From assembly GCA_014058105.1 (NCBI GenBank), contig JACGCM010000440.1, forward strand, positions 992,001 through 1,056,000: 64,000 bases of DNA, written 5' to 3'. The DNA comes from Kingdonia uniflora. Lineage: Eukaryota; Streptophyta; Magnoliopsida; Ranunculales; Circaeasteraceae. Below are positions 47,828-58,196 of this stretch, piece after piece. The notes below the pieces were generated by a model, which saw only the letters and a list, made by a program, of their open reading frames with translations, was not told the DNA's origin and did no database searches. The first letter of the stretch is position 1. Each line of letters starts with the position of its first letter. The position numbers were made by a program, and so were the translations under genes.

Positions 47828-48305
47828 TGTTGAGTCGCAGCCCGAAAACTGAAAACTCCAAGTTGATTTAGTTAGCCATAAACAAGCAACAATCAAATAA
47901 ATACACAATATACAAGTTTAAGGTAGTTTGGCAAATTGCCTATGTCCACCGTACAAGAGAGAGAGAGAGAGAGTTTATTCAAGATCCCAAAGTTATAATC
48001 ACTCAAGCAATTAGAGGTTCTCTCAAGGATTTCCTCTCAAATAGATCTTACTAAAGGATTAGCCTCAAAAGAGACTTAAGTTCCTCTTTATATACTAGGG
48101 GAACATAGTTACAATCTCTCAAATCTCGAGGCAAATAAATGGTTCCAAAACCATCTTAAAAATAGAGTTTTGCATTATCGTTCGAACGAGCCTAATACTC
48201 GTTCGAACGACTTGGGTGGCTGGGCCAAAATTCCATAAAGTTGTTCAAGGGTCGTTCGAACAAAATTTGATAGTCGTTCGAACGACCAAGGCAACAGTCC
48301 CCACA
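47828..48305 (-). repeat. Copia 5' LTR
   Basis: 478 bp; it starts TGTGGGGACTG on the minus strand and ends CGACTCAACA. TATA-type sequence TATATAAAGAGG lies near 48091-48102 (minus). The U3 part holds four copies of TCGTTCGAACGA (48178, 48199, 48252 with one change, 48274). Confidence 0.88.
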
Positions 48306-48383
48306 ATTACTTGTTTCTTATTAATGTTTTCATTATCTTTGGTGTGAGAGACTAAGTTCGATATACGAAATTAGGCTCTTACA

Positions 48384-49095
48384 GCAACGATTTAGGGATT
48401 TGATATTGGTTTAAATCTGGATTCAATATGAAGCGATTTTAACACCATTGCATATATTTTGAGGAATTTATGGGTTTTACTCAGGATTTATTCTTGCCCT
48501 CTACCAAACTATTGAATTTACAAACCAAGAATCCCTACATTTGTAGGTTTTTTTTTTTTTAATATATTATTTATTTTGTCAATTTTATACCTTGATTTCT
48601 ACCACTACATGTATCTTTCTACATGAACATTGGATATCTTTAGTATCCAACATTAGTTGGAATAAATTAGTAATTTTCAAGAACATAATTTAAGCATGGA
48701 GTTTGCTCATGCATTTTTTGGGGCAACACCCATTACAAGATTCATCAATAATATCGATTCTCATTGAGTCAACTACCAACTTAGTATATGGTCTTCCACA
48801 CAAACTAGGTTACACCCTCAACAAGATACATTTGAATTACTAATTAACTATGTAGCCCTTTGTAGAAATACATGTTGAAAGAATTTTGGATGCATTACGG
48901 TTATTTACCAATATCGACTATCCACAACATTTGCAAATTATAATTACATAGTTAAAAAGGAGAGTGATTATGTATATTTCAGGTATAAGCTTAACAGTAT
49001 ATAACCGTCGGTCCTAGTTTAGCGGTATACTAGTTATATACTTATATGGATAAGAGCATCCAATCACGTACAATATCGTTTCACAATCTCATCAA
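48384..49095. other. Unassigned AT-rich stretch
   Basis: No gene or clear repeat. It lies between the end of the Tat III LTR and the start of Harbinger element A. Confidence 0.4.
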
Positions 49096-49240
49096 TTAGA
49101 GCATCCACAGCAACTAGGTATACCCTGACGTGGCCAGGTAGATTCTAAAATCCACCCTCTTCACCTCCCAGTAGCTAGGTCGAAAATCTACGTGACACAA
49201 GTTTCTCCACCCTCAGGGTGGATTTTTGGTGGATTAATGT

Positions 49241-49432
49241 CGCGCCCTTCTAAATTGTGCAGAGCTTTGGATCCAATAAGATGTTGACACTTGTCAAGCT
49301 TCCAGTGGCTCCCATGTCGCGCACTTCTGAACTGTGCGTATAGACAACGACTTAGATTAAAACATGTGGACGGCTTAGATTTAACTCAAACCAAACGTCT
49401 AGTTCTTGCCGCGCATTTTAGAAGTGCACGGC
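49241..49432. repeat. Left subterminal palindrome cluster of element A
   Basis: Three copies (49241-49260, 49318-49338, 49408-49432) of an imperfect palindrome with half-site GCCGCRCRGTTC around a central A/T. Confidence 0.85.
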
Positions 49433-49510
49433 AATAACATGCATGAAATATATGTTGGTTCCCCTGTATTCCTTAGTTTTTTCTTGATCAAACTTGGACA
49501 ACAAAATGCT

Positions 49511-49540
49511 CAACGGCTAGTTTTTTCTTTATCTATAAAG
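49511..49540 (+). promoter_or_regulatory. Element A transposase promoter
   Basis: CAACGGCTAG at 49511-49520 is followed by a T-run and TATAAAG (49534-49540), about 100 bp before the transposase ATG. The same module occurs before the element B transposase and before ORF1. Confidence 0.55.
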
Positions 49541-49638
49541 CCCATTCATCTTCTACTCTCTTAATCTTCTACAATCAACTCATTTATCATATATCTCAAA
49601 ACTTAACTTTCTTTCTTTATTATCATTTTCACCGAATC

Positions 49639-50991
49639 ATGTATGATAAAATTCTAGCGGACCTACTCATGTCTGACCCATCACTATCATCTTTGGATTC
49701 ATCATCTTTATCATTGTTCAGAAGTGAAGAGCTCTTCTGACGTCAAATTGAGATGATTGAGATGGGAGAAGCAGAAGAAAATGAGCAAGAGGCGGCATCA
49801 TCACAGAGGTGGGGATGTAGTAAAAGGGGAAGTATTGATAAGCGGAAAGGCCGTGATCATAAATTGGGGGAGTTTAGCTTTAATCAGGATTACTTCGGTG
49901 ACAACCTAAGAATCAAAGGTATCCCATTTCGTCGTCGATTCCGTATAAGCGAAGGTGTGTATCTGCGTGTTTATGATCAAATGCTTTCTTTGAACCCCTA
50001 TTTATTCAAAGAAAAAATGTCGTTAAGATGATGGGTTTATCCTTGCACCAAAGATAACGTACGTACTTCGCATGTTATGTTACGGTACGAGCACAGATGC
50101 CCAAGAAGAATACCTTCAAATTGGAGAGTCTACGGGTATTTTGTGCTTGAAAGAATTTTATAAAACTATTATAACACAATTCAAAGCTTAATACCTTAGA
50201 TCTCCAAATGAAGACAACACATTACACTTGTTAGAAGTGAATGGATCGCGAGGCTTCCCGAGGATGTTAGGTAGTTTAGATTGTATGCATTGGAAATAGA
50301 AGAATTGTCTTACCGGGTGGGAAGGAGAATATACCGGTATAAAAAAATCCCCACGGTAATTTTAGAAGCGGTTGAATCGTAAGATCTTTGGATATGGCAT
50401 GCATTCTTTGGGGTGCCCGGTTCTAACAACGACGTGGACGTCTTGCATCAAGAGTAGCTTTTCTATAACTTTTCCAATGGAGTTGCACCGCCATGCAATT
50501 ATAATATAGGCACGGTACCGCATACTATGGGGTATTACTTAGCGAATGGAGTCTATCCAAATTGCCAAACACTTTTTCAAACCATAAGAAATTAGTCCAA
50601 CGATGCCAAAAGACATTTTTTGAAGATGCAAGAAGCATACCGGAAAGATGTAGAGCGTGTTTTTGGGGTATTACAAGCTATGTTTCAAATATTGGCCCAC
50701 GGTGCGTGATTTGGGAAACCTATTGATCTAGAAAATGTTATGTGCGCATGTATAATCCTACATAATATGATCGTTAAAAATGAGCGCTATACTTATATCT
50801 GGCAAATAGATATTGATCCTGAGTTTAGAACATCCGTGAAGAATTGGAAGGAGGACTTAAATCTAAGAAACGCGATCAACACTATGGCAGAGTACATCCA
50901 AAAGGTTCATGAAATTAGAAATAAAGGAGTTCATTTCCAATTACGAGATAAACTTGTCGTGCATTTGTGGTATCGAAAAGGGGCGGAGTAA
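49639..50991 (+). pseudogene. PIF/Harbinger transposase, element A
   Basis: The start ATG at 49639 is homologous to that of element B (both read ADLL soon after). Domains in order: a Ser-rich and acidic N-terminus; FNQDYFGDNLRIKGIPFRRR with FRISEGVYLRVYDQM; then, after frame changes, LDCMHW (first Asp) and LWIWHAFFGVPGSNNDVDVL (second Asp). HTMGYYLANGVYPN and EAYRKDVERVFGVLQAMF (Glu) follow, then CACIILHNMIVKNERYT. This is the DDE-type Plant_tran/HARBI1 family that cuts and pastes the element at TTA sites. The catalytic triad is present in the reading, but several stops and single-base losses disable it. The final stop follows YRKGAE at 50991. Confidence 0.88.
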
Positions 50992-51074
50992 TTGTAGTTT
51001 TCGTTATTGTTTGATTATTTTCTATAGTAATATATTTTGTTTCCAAGTTTAATGTTGAAAAGGGGTAGAGTAAT

Positions 51075-51300
51075 TATAGAAGATGAATGACATTTATAGT
51101 TGAAAAAAGCTAGCTGTTAATATGGGCGTTAACAAGTGTCCAAAACAAAAGCTAGCCGTTAATATGGTCGTTGAGTAGCTTGGACAACAAGTTTTATAAA
51201 AAAATCTAGCCGTTAATATGGCCATTGCGTAACTTGGACAACAAGTTTCTAAAAAAATCTTTAAAAAAAACAAGATTAATACTCAACATATTTTAAACAA
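51075..51300 (-). promoter_or_regulatory. Relict ORF1 promoter with tandem CTAGCCGTT units
   Basis: AGATGAATGACATTTATA followed by the CTAGC-GTTAATATGG block matches the ORF1 promoter of element B (57797-57840), but no ORF1 coding sequence follows. The unit CTAGCCGTTAATATGG-CGTT with a GACAACAAGTTT tail is repeated three times (51109, 51151, 51206). Confidence 0.65.
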
Positions 51301-51404
51301 AACATATTTTAAATAAAACATAGCTTAAACAATATTAATACTCAATATAGTTTAAATAAAACATAAATCAAAGTTCTAAATAAAATATAGCCTAACTGGG
51401 ACGA

Positions 51405-53390
51405 CTTCTCTTTATTTGGCGGGTGCGTCTGCTACGTACGAGACTCTCGTCATAGGTACATTGTATAATCGGCTCTGTCTGGTAAACATCTCAGTAAGTC
51501 TCTCGGACGTCTCTCGGAAGACCTCATGTGCCCGGCTCAGCTACCTTCTCAACTTAGTATTGCTGTCAACTAGTTGCCTCGAGTCTTCATATGCCATATA
51601 CCGTATTCGCTGGGATTGATGTTGTAACTCATCCATACTATACGTAGGAGGATACGGGTATGGTACCTGCATCACCAGGATCGGTATCTGCCTACGTTGA
51701 TCGTTCGTTCCCGCCGCATCCATGAACCATCCCATATCATGTGGATCGTCGGACGCCTGAACACCATAGTCTTCCACCTGTTAAGACATAGCTAAACTTG
51801 ACGTAGGTGGCAATTGTACATCGGGCATCACTAGATTACGCCCGATGATCCAAATATTCCTCGCCCTCTTTACTAAACTACAACCGATCTTAGGATTTGG
51901 ATGAACAGCACGCCAATATGTCTTGTAATCTACGTCTGAAAGAAGATAATTTAGACCATCATAGAAGTCCACATCTTTCAGACCCTAATATAACTCTCGA
52001 TCGTACCTTGGGAATTCCATAGTCTCTTCAGGGGAGTCATAGGGAACACTATTATGCCCGGTCATCTGACGCATATAGCGGTCTCCTAAATACCAAAGCG
52101 TATCGTGCCCGTATGGGACTGACACCAATAGAACCCTCTGAAAGCTCAGCGCTGAAGTAGCTCTTACCTTTGGATGGATTAATTACCTAGACCGGTACCA
52201 TGGTTGCCAATCTATGTTGGTTATGTTCTTTCATTTTATCATATCTCTGATCACAGCAAAAGAATGATGGATTTCAGACCCCGTACTAGCCCTTTCATCT
52301 CTCCACATACTCATATGGGGATAAATATGGTTAAAGTTTTATACCTTCACTAGATACATTCTAACCCGACAGTACTCGAAGAACCCTAACTCCAACATCG
52401 CATAGAATCCTGTGACTGATTTTTTCACCTTCCCGTCCCTCATAACTGAAACCTCATCAAGCCCCCGATACAAAGCTGCCATAGTCGGCGTACCCCAGTC
52501 AAAAAGTGGCACACAAATAATATTATAGTCTGTCAAGGCTGCAAGATAACCCGCCCGAAGGGATGTGACACCATTTGAGAAGAAGAGATTACCCATCATA
52601 TAGGTAATAAATGCCCTCGCATGCACGATATCCATTTGTGGGTCGTAATTGTTGAGACGTAGATTCAAAGGCTCGCTCTACTTTTTTAAATAGGCGAGAA
52701 TGATGTTACCGTACCTGATGCCAGAGCTTGTGATTCCTGGGAACATCTTTTCTGATTCCTCTAACTTGGAGTACCTCTTGCCGTATAGGAGTTCGCGACC
52801 CCTCTCAAAAGATATGCCCGTTAGCATGACGAAGTCTAACGGTGTGAAACCCAGTTCCCCGCAAGGGAAGTGAAAGGTATGGGTGGAAGGCCATCACCGT
52901 TCCATGAGAGCATGAATGAGACGGTTATCCAAGTTTCCCGCCTTAATCAAGCAAAACTCCTCAAAACCCATATCGTCGACCAACTTCTTCAACGTCGGGT
53001 ACACGGAAATCTATTGGTACCACTTCAGTATCTTATCCAATGATCCCCTACACTGTATTTCATCTCGGTTCTGACAAAAAAAACACATTAACACATTAGA
53101 CTTTCATTCGGGCATTTTATCAAACACATTGCAATATACGTTAATAACACTTAAAATTTACACAAAACTTACAGACATTTCCTCCAATCTAACATAAATA
53201 TGGACCCAGCCGTCCGGGAGGATATCTACTCGGTTCAACTCTTCGAGCATTGGGGAGGGATCATTGTCCGACGTCAATTATAACGGCCAAATATTTGTTA
53301 CTTCAGCATTCCCCTTTCGTTTTACTTCCACGTTTACGTTGCGTTTAGTTTTGGTAAAATTATACCTCAGTCGCAAACTAGACTCTCCTG
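51405..53390 (-). pseudogene. Plant mobile domain (PMD) gene, element A
   Basis: Minus-strand blocks: NVNVEVKRKGNAEVTNIWPL and EELNRVDILPDGWVHIYV (about 53370-53190); intron-like gap; THTFHFPCGELGFTPLDFVM and LTGISFERGRELLYGKRYSK (about 52890-52770); then HARAFITYMMGNLFFSNGVT, DWGTPTMAALYRGLDEVSVM and GFYAMLELGFFEYCRVRMYL (52630-52340). The C-terminal part reads LNYLLSDVDYKTYWRAVHPN with a coiled tail. This is the aminotransferase-like plant mobile domain (PF10536) found in TE proteins and in host proteins such as MAIN and MAIL1. Its role in transposition is unknown. Stops and frame changes mark it as a pseudogene. It lies opposite to the transposase. Confidence 0.75.
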
Positions 53391-53552
53391 ACAATTTTAA
53401 GTAATTAACGGCGTCGATGACGGAGAAAATGGGTTGGGTTGGGAAACTTGTAGAGTAAGGATTGGGTATGCCTTGGATATGGCTTGGGTAAAACTTGAAA
53501 TAACACTTGAGAAAGGTAAAAACAAATTTATGCCTAAAACTTACAGCGTTAT

Positions 53553-53730
53553 GCCGCGCGGTTCTGAACTGTGCGGCTAATTTTAAAATATAAAAAATTA
53601 GACGTAGCAATTCATTATTGGCTGCTTATGCCGCGCAATTTAGAAGTCCGCTGGATAGATAGAAAGGCTGAGATTAATCCATGTGGCTGGATCGTGCCCG
53701 GTGGTGTTCCCGCGCGGTTTTGAACTAGGG
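53553..53730. repeat. Right subterminal palindrome cluster of element A
   Basis: Three copies: 53553-53577 (best palindrome, GCCGCGCGGTTC-T-GAACTGTGCGGC), 53630-53651 and 53709-53730. Confidence 0.85.
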
Positions 53731-53990
53731 CAAATTTACCTTGGTTTTATTTTTGAACTGCTGTGGAATTCTTTTGGGGTTGATGGTATTCACCCTGGTT
53801 TGGGGCAAAGCTCTTAGAGCATCCACAACAGCTAGGTAAATTTTGACGTGGCAAGGTAGATTTACCAATCCACCCTCTTCACCAAGCAATCTACCTCCCA
53901 GCAGCTAGGTAAATTTGATGACATGACAACCCAATATCCACCTTAGGGGTGGATTCTCCACCCTGTGGGTGGATTTGGGATGAATTCATG

Positions 53991-54212
53991 TCGCGCGGTT
54001 CAGAAGGGCGCATAGTCTTTGTGCGCAGTTCAGAAGGGCGCATAGGCCATTAACCAATAAGATGTTGCCACGTAGAAATAATCTAGTGGCTCACATTGAG
54101 CGCACTTCAGAACTACGCGTAGCTTCAACGTCCAGGATTAAGACACGTGGACGGCTGAGATTGAATGATTTTTAAACGGCTAGTTTTACCGCGCGGTTCA
54201 AAAGTGCGCGGC
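53991..54212. repeat. Left subterminal palindrome cluster of element B
   Basis: Four copies: 53991-54012, 54021-54042, 54098-54122 and 54188-54212, all with GCGC...TTC.(G/A)AA...GCGC symmetry. Confidence 0.85.
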
Positions 54213-54294
54213 AAAAGCCTGCATAAAAAATATCTTTGGTTCCCCATTATTTCACCTTGGTTTTTCCCTGATCAAACTTCTTCAACAAGATATT

Positions 54295-54333
54295 CAACGG
54301 CTATAAACGGCTAGTTTTTTCTCTATTTATAAA
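54295..54333 (+). promoter_or_regulatory. Element B transposase promoter
   Basis: Two AACGGCTA cores (54296 and 54306) precede a T-run and TTTATAAAC (about 54325-54333), some 95 bp before the ATG at 54427. It resembles the element A and ORF1 promoters. Confidence 0.55.
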
Positions 54334-54426
54334 CCTCATTCATCTTCTACTCTTTTCTATAATCAACACATTCATCTTATATCTCAAATCTCAACTTTCT
54401 TCATTTCTTATCAATTGCGCCGAATC

Positions 54427-55806
54427 ATGTCTGACGAAATCATTGCTGACCTACTCAGGCCTAACATATCACTCTCATCTTGGAAGTTATCATCTTCATC
54501 ATCGTCCGGTGACGAAGAGCTATTACGACGTCAAATTGAGTTGATGCACGAGTATGGCAAGATTATGATTGAGATGGGAGAAGCAGAAGAAAAAGAGCAA
54601 GAGGCGACATCATCACGGAGGCGGGGAGATAGTGAAAGGGGAAGGATTGACAAGTGGAAAAGCCGTGATCATAAATTAGAGGAGGTTAGCCTTAACCGGG
54701 ATTACTTCGGTGACAACCCAAGATTCAAAGGTATCTCATTTCGTCGTCGATTCCGCATGAGCGAAGGTGTGTATTAACGTATTTATGATCAAATATTTTC
54801 TTCGAACCCCTATTTTATTCAAAGAGAAAATGCCGCTAAGACTATGGGTTTATCCTCGTACCAAAAGATAACGTACACACTTTGCATATTATGTTACGGT
54901 ACAAGCGCAGACGCCCAAGAAGAATACCTTCGGATTGGGGAGTCTACAGTTATTTTGTGTTTGAATTTTTTTTATAAAACTATTATAACACAATTCAAAG
55001 CTCAATACCTTAGATTTCCCAATAAAGATGATACATTACACTTGTTAGAAGTGAATGGATCGTGAGGCTTCCCGGGGATGTTAGGTAGTTTAGATTGTAT
55101 GCATTGGAAATGGAAGAATTGTCCTACCAGGTGGGCAGGACAATATATCGGGTATAAGAAAATCCCGACGGTGATTTTAGAAGTGGTTACATCCCAAGAT
55201 CTTTGGATATGGCACGCATTCTTTGGGGTGCCCGATTCTAACAACGACGTGAATATCTTACATCAAGGGTGGCTTTTCAACAACTTGTCTAATGGAGTTG
55301 TGCCGCCATGTAATTATAATATAGGCACAGTACCGCACACTATGGGGTATTACTTAGCAGATAGAGTCTATCCAAAATGGCAAACACCTGTTCAAACTAT
55401 AAGAAATCCGTCCAACGATGCTGAAAGACATTTTTCGAAGATGTAAGAGGCATATCGGAAAGACGTAGAATGTGTTTTTGGGGAATTACAAGCTAGGTTT
55501 CAAATATTGGCCCACGGTGCGCGATTTTGGAAACCTAGTGATCTAGGAAATATTATGTGCTCATGTATAATCTTGCACAATATGATCGTCGAAGATGAAC
55601 GTCATACTTATATCTGGCAAATGGATATTAATCTCGTGTTTAGAAAATCTATGGATACTTAGAAGGAGGACTTAAATCCAAGACACACGATCAACACTAT
55701 GGCAGAGTACATCTAAAAGATTCATGAAATTAGAAATGAAGGAGCTCATTTCCAATTACGAGATGAACTTGTCGTGCATTTGTGGAATCGAAAAGGGGTG
55801 GAGTAA
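54427..55806 (+). pseudogene. PIF/Harbinger transposase, element B; one frame with five stops
   Basis: From the ATG at 54427 to the stop at 55806 a single frame of 460 codons holds, with nonsense codons only at about 54775, 55063, 55444, 55660 and 55714 and no frameshift. Order: Ser-rich N-terminus; LNRDYFGDNPRFKGISFRRR; MGLSSYQKITYTLCILCYGT; AQEEYLRIGESTVILCLNFF; GFPGMLGSLDCMHWKWKNCP (Asp 1); IPTVILEVVTSQDLWIWHAF and FGVPDSNNDVNILHQGWLFN (Asp 2); TMGYYLADRVYPKWQTPV; EAYRKDVECVFGELQARF (Glu); CSCIILHNMIVEDERHT. This is the Plant_tran/HARBI1-type DDE transposase and its triad is kept. It is nearly intact and looks recently disabled. Confidence 0.92.
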
Positions 55807-56041
55807 TTGTAGTCTTCATCATTATTTGTTTAATTTCTAAAGTAATGTATTTTGTTTCCAAGTTTAATGTTAAAGTTGTAATGTATTTTGTTTCCAAGTC
55901 TTCATCATTATAACACTTTAAGGAAACATAGTTTACTGCTTCTGCTTTTTGATTTTGCGACAATTTTAAGGATTGCAAACCATTAATAACAATTTTATTA
56001 TAATAATAAAATTACATAGAACTTAATAACTACTATTAACG

Positions 56042-57684
56042 TTAAAGATTACAATAATCTTCATCACTAGAAACGTTGTCATCACTTGGACACTGCTCCT
56101 TCAACTTCTTTAAATATTCTTTAATCTGCTTCTTCATCCAACGCCTTTGTGCCGGTAGTAGGTTACTTGGGTCCGCTGTCATCACCTTAAACATATGTGC
56201 ATCGTCGATGGCTTTTATTTGAGTTAGCTCGGCTTCACGCCTCCTTTGAATCGCAACCTCTCTAACCAACTGTAATTCCTTTTGTGCTCTAGCTCTAGCT
56301 TTCTTTTCCTCTTTCTTCTTCTCATCTCTCTCATTCCATGACTTCATCATGTTGGACGTTGTCTCAGGCATCCTCTTCCCCCAAAAACCTATACTTGACT
56401 TTGCCGCTTCTTTTGCATTGTATTTTTTTGGTCGTCCAGTCGTACATCCCTAAAAGAATATAGTGGTGCTTCCACGTTGATAAAATCATCTGGAATTACG
56501 ATATTTGAAGTGCCGGATGTAGGTGTTTCAAGATCGGTATTGGTGGAGTTACCCGGGCTATCGTTAAAATTTGACTTTCTAGCGACGTTGCGGCCGGGTT
56601 GGCCGATGTGATGAATTTGTGACCATTTTGGGCAAGTTTCCAAAACTTTGTACGCTTCCCCAAGTGTAAATGGTTTACGATGTAGTTAAAAAAAATGTAT
56701 CGCATGCCATACATTCCTAGAAATCAAGTTAGAAAATTCTTTAGAGTATGATTCACCTTTGAACATTAATGAAATGAGAAAAATAAATGAAATACTTATA
56801 AAGTCATCCGTTCAAATACCGGTATGATGTCGGCTCTCAAGGTCTTGAATGATACCTCTAAAAATTGAGCATTCCTTATTGAGCCGCCCCTTATACCCAC
56901 AATTGATACCGTTGTACGATCGCCACATCGATTGGTCAACATAGAAGGAGTTAAATTAATCACGCACCTTGAACCAAAATGTAACGGCTTTTTGGTTGTT
57001 CGTGGTAGCGAGGTTTTGAGACACTTGGGACCAAGTGCATGAGAGATTCACGAAGTCATCGGATGACCAATTTTTGGAGTTAAAGTATTGTTTTTTGTCG
57101 TCATGAACTTCCTGCAAAGCCTCAAGTTCATCTTCAACTATAATAGGTGTCGATGCCGTCTTTCTTTTAGATTTTGCCTTCCCACGCGTATTACTTATCG
57201 TGAGAACCGGATTAAGTTCCTCAGCCTCAGCTATATCCTCAACTATAATTGGTGTCGATGCCATCTTTCTTTTAGACTTTGCCTTCCTGCGCGTATTACT
57301 TCTCGTGAGAACCGGATTGAGTTCCTTAGAGATGACCGGAGAGACAACCGGAGATGCAACCGACAATGTATTAAGATTTAAATAATTTAAACCCCATGTA
57401 CCTTGTATCGGCATGGTACTCGAACTTCCTCCGGCGAAACTGGTTTGAAATGAATAATATAGATTTCCCAGTTTAGGGTACGAGCCCATATACCTATCAA
57501 ATTAAGGGCAATATCCTTGGTTTGGGTAATAAGGATAATATCTATGGGTTTGATATTAAAATTGATTGTCAGGTGGTGGGAATAGTTGGCGAACATGGTG
57601 ATTCCGACATTGGGAAGTGTTAGGCATTTGCGGCAGATCAAATGTGCCAAATTGACTTCAAAAAATGTTTCCTTGTTGGTTCAT
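56042..57684 (-). pseudogene. PIF/Harbinger ORF1: Myb/SANT-like, NAM-associated domain protein
   Basis: The ATG at 57684 (MNQQGNIF) opens a Pro/Tyr-rich N-terminus (PPPDNQF, RYYPYYPNQGY). A basic segment follows with a duplicated block (NTRRKAKSKRKMASTPIIVE and NTRGKAKSKRKTASTPIIVE). The trihelix-like SANT region reads KNWSSDDFVNLSCTWSQVSQ, TFWFKVRD, MWRSYNGINCGYKGRLNKE. After an intron-like gap comes YKVLETCPKWSQIHHI. The C-terminal NAM-associated coil reads MKSWNERDEKKKEEKKARAR, then HMFKVMTADPSNLLPAQRRW and ends CNL. In Harbinger elements this protein binds subterminal DNA and brings in the transposase. A few stops interrupt it. It is convergent with the transposase gene. Confidence 0.82.
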
Positions 57685-57807
57685 ATTGAAGGATTGAGAG
57701 TGGTTTTAAGAATTAGATTGAGAGCTTGAGGAAGACAGTGGTTTTGTTTGTAAGATAAGGAGAGAGGAGAGTGTAGAAGATTAGAAGGGAGGATAGTGTA
57801 GGAGATG

Positions 57808-57833
57808 AATGACATTTATATATGGAAAAAAAC
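57808..57833 (-). promoter_or_regulatory. ORF1 promoter of element B
   Basis: On the minus strand AACGGCTAG (57833-57825) is followed by a T-run and CCATATATAAATG (TATA, about 57816-57806), then ATTCATCTCCTAC. The transposase promoters have AACGGCTAG, T-run, TATA and ATTCATCTTCTAC in the same order. Confidence 0.55.
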
Positions 57834-58196
57834 TAGCCGTTAATATGGTCGTTGAGTAACTTGTACAACAAGTTTGCATAAAAAAAACTAGCCTAAGGAT
57901 TAACATACTGAAACATTGGTTTGGCGGCTTCAATAAGAGTGAGGTCAACCAGACTTGACACTCCTCACTTCACTTCAGTCTCATATTAATCAAGCAATAT
58001 TAATATTAGTCGTTAATGATTGAGTAACTTAGACAACAAGTTTCCAAAACATAAATTAAAAAAATAATAATATTAAAACTCAACATAGTTTAAATAAAAC
58101 ATCGTTTAAACAAAACATAGTTTAAACAATATTAATACACAACATAGTTTAAACAAAACATAAATAAAAGTTATAAATAAAACATAGCCTAACTGG

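Larger units (their letters stand above)
41986..48305 (-). mobile_element. Ty1/copia LTR retrotransposon with nested hAT-like element
   Basis: Left LTR 41986-42459 and right LTR 47828-48305 match over most of their length, including AACAAGCAACAATCAAA and TTTATATACTAGGGGA. In minus orientation the order is PBS, gag, protease, integrase, reverse transcriptase, RNase H, the copia order. The 5-bp flanks are GTTAC and ATTAC (one mismatch). Many stops and active-site losses show it is defective. Confidence 0.9.
41479..48383 (+). repeat. Tat III 3' LTR, split by a copia insertion
   Basis: The LTR has two parts. 41479-41985 starts TGTTGTGGCC, has TATA-like CCTATAAATAGG near 41787 and polyadenylation-type AT-rich sequence. 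48311-48383 ends GGCTCTTACA. Between them lies a complete copia element flanked by GTTAC and ATTAC. Joined, the LTR would be about 580 bp. No 5' LTR or gag-pol of this element is present. Confidence 0.72.
49099..53813 (+). mobile_element. PIF/Harbinger element A, ORF1-deleted, with PMD gene
   Basis: The left end is TTA followed by GAGCATCCACAGCA, the usual PIF/Harbinger terminus and 3-bp target. The right end reads GCTC followed by TTA; relative to element B, about 24 bp of the right terminal repeat are lost. Inside are a transposase pseudogene (plus), a leftover ORF1 promoter (51075-51300) and a plant-mobile-domain pseudogene (minus). Subterminal palindromes lie at both ends. The body is similar to element B throughout, except for the missing ORF1 gene. 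Confidence 0.85.

Noticed and set aside
57088..57381. Plus-strand repeat protein opposite ORF1
   Set aside because: It is the shadow of the duplicated basic block of ORF1 on the minus strand.
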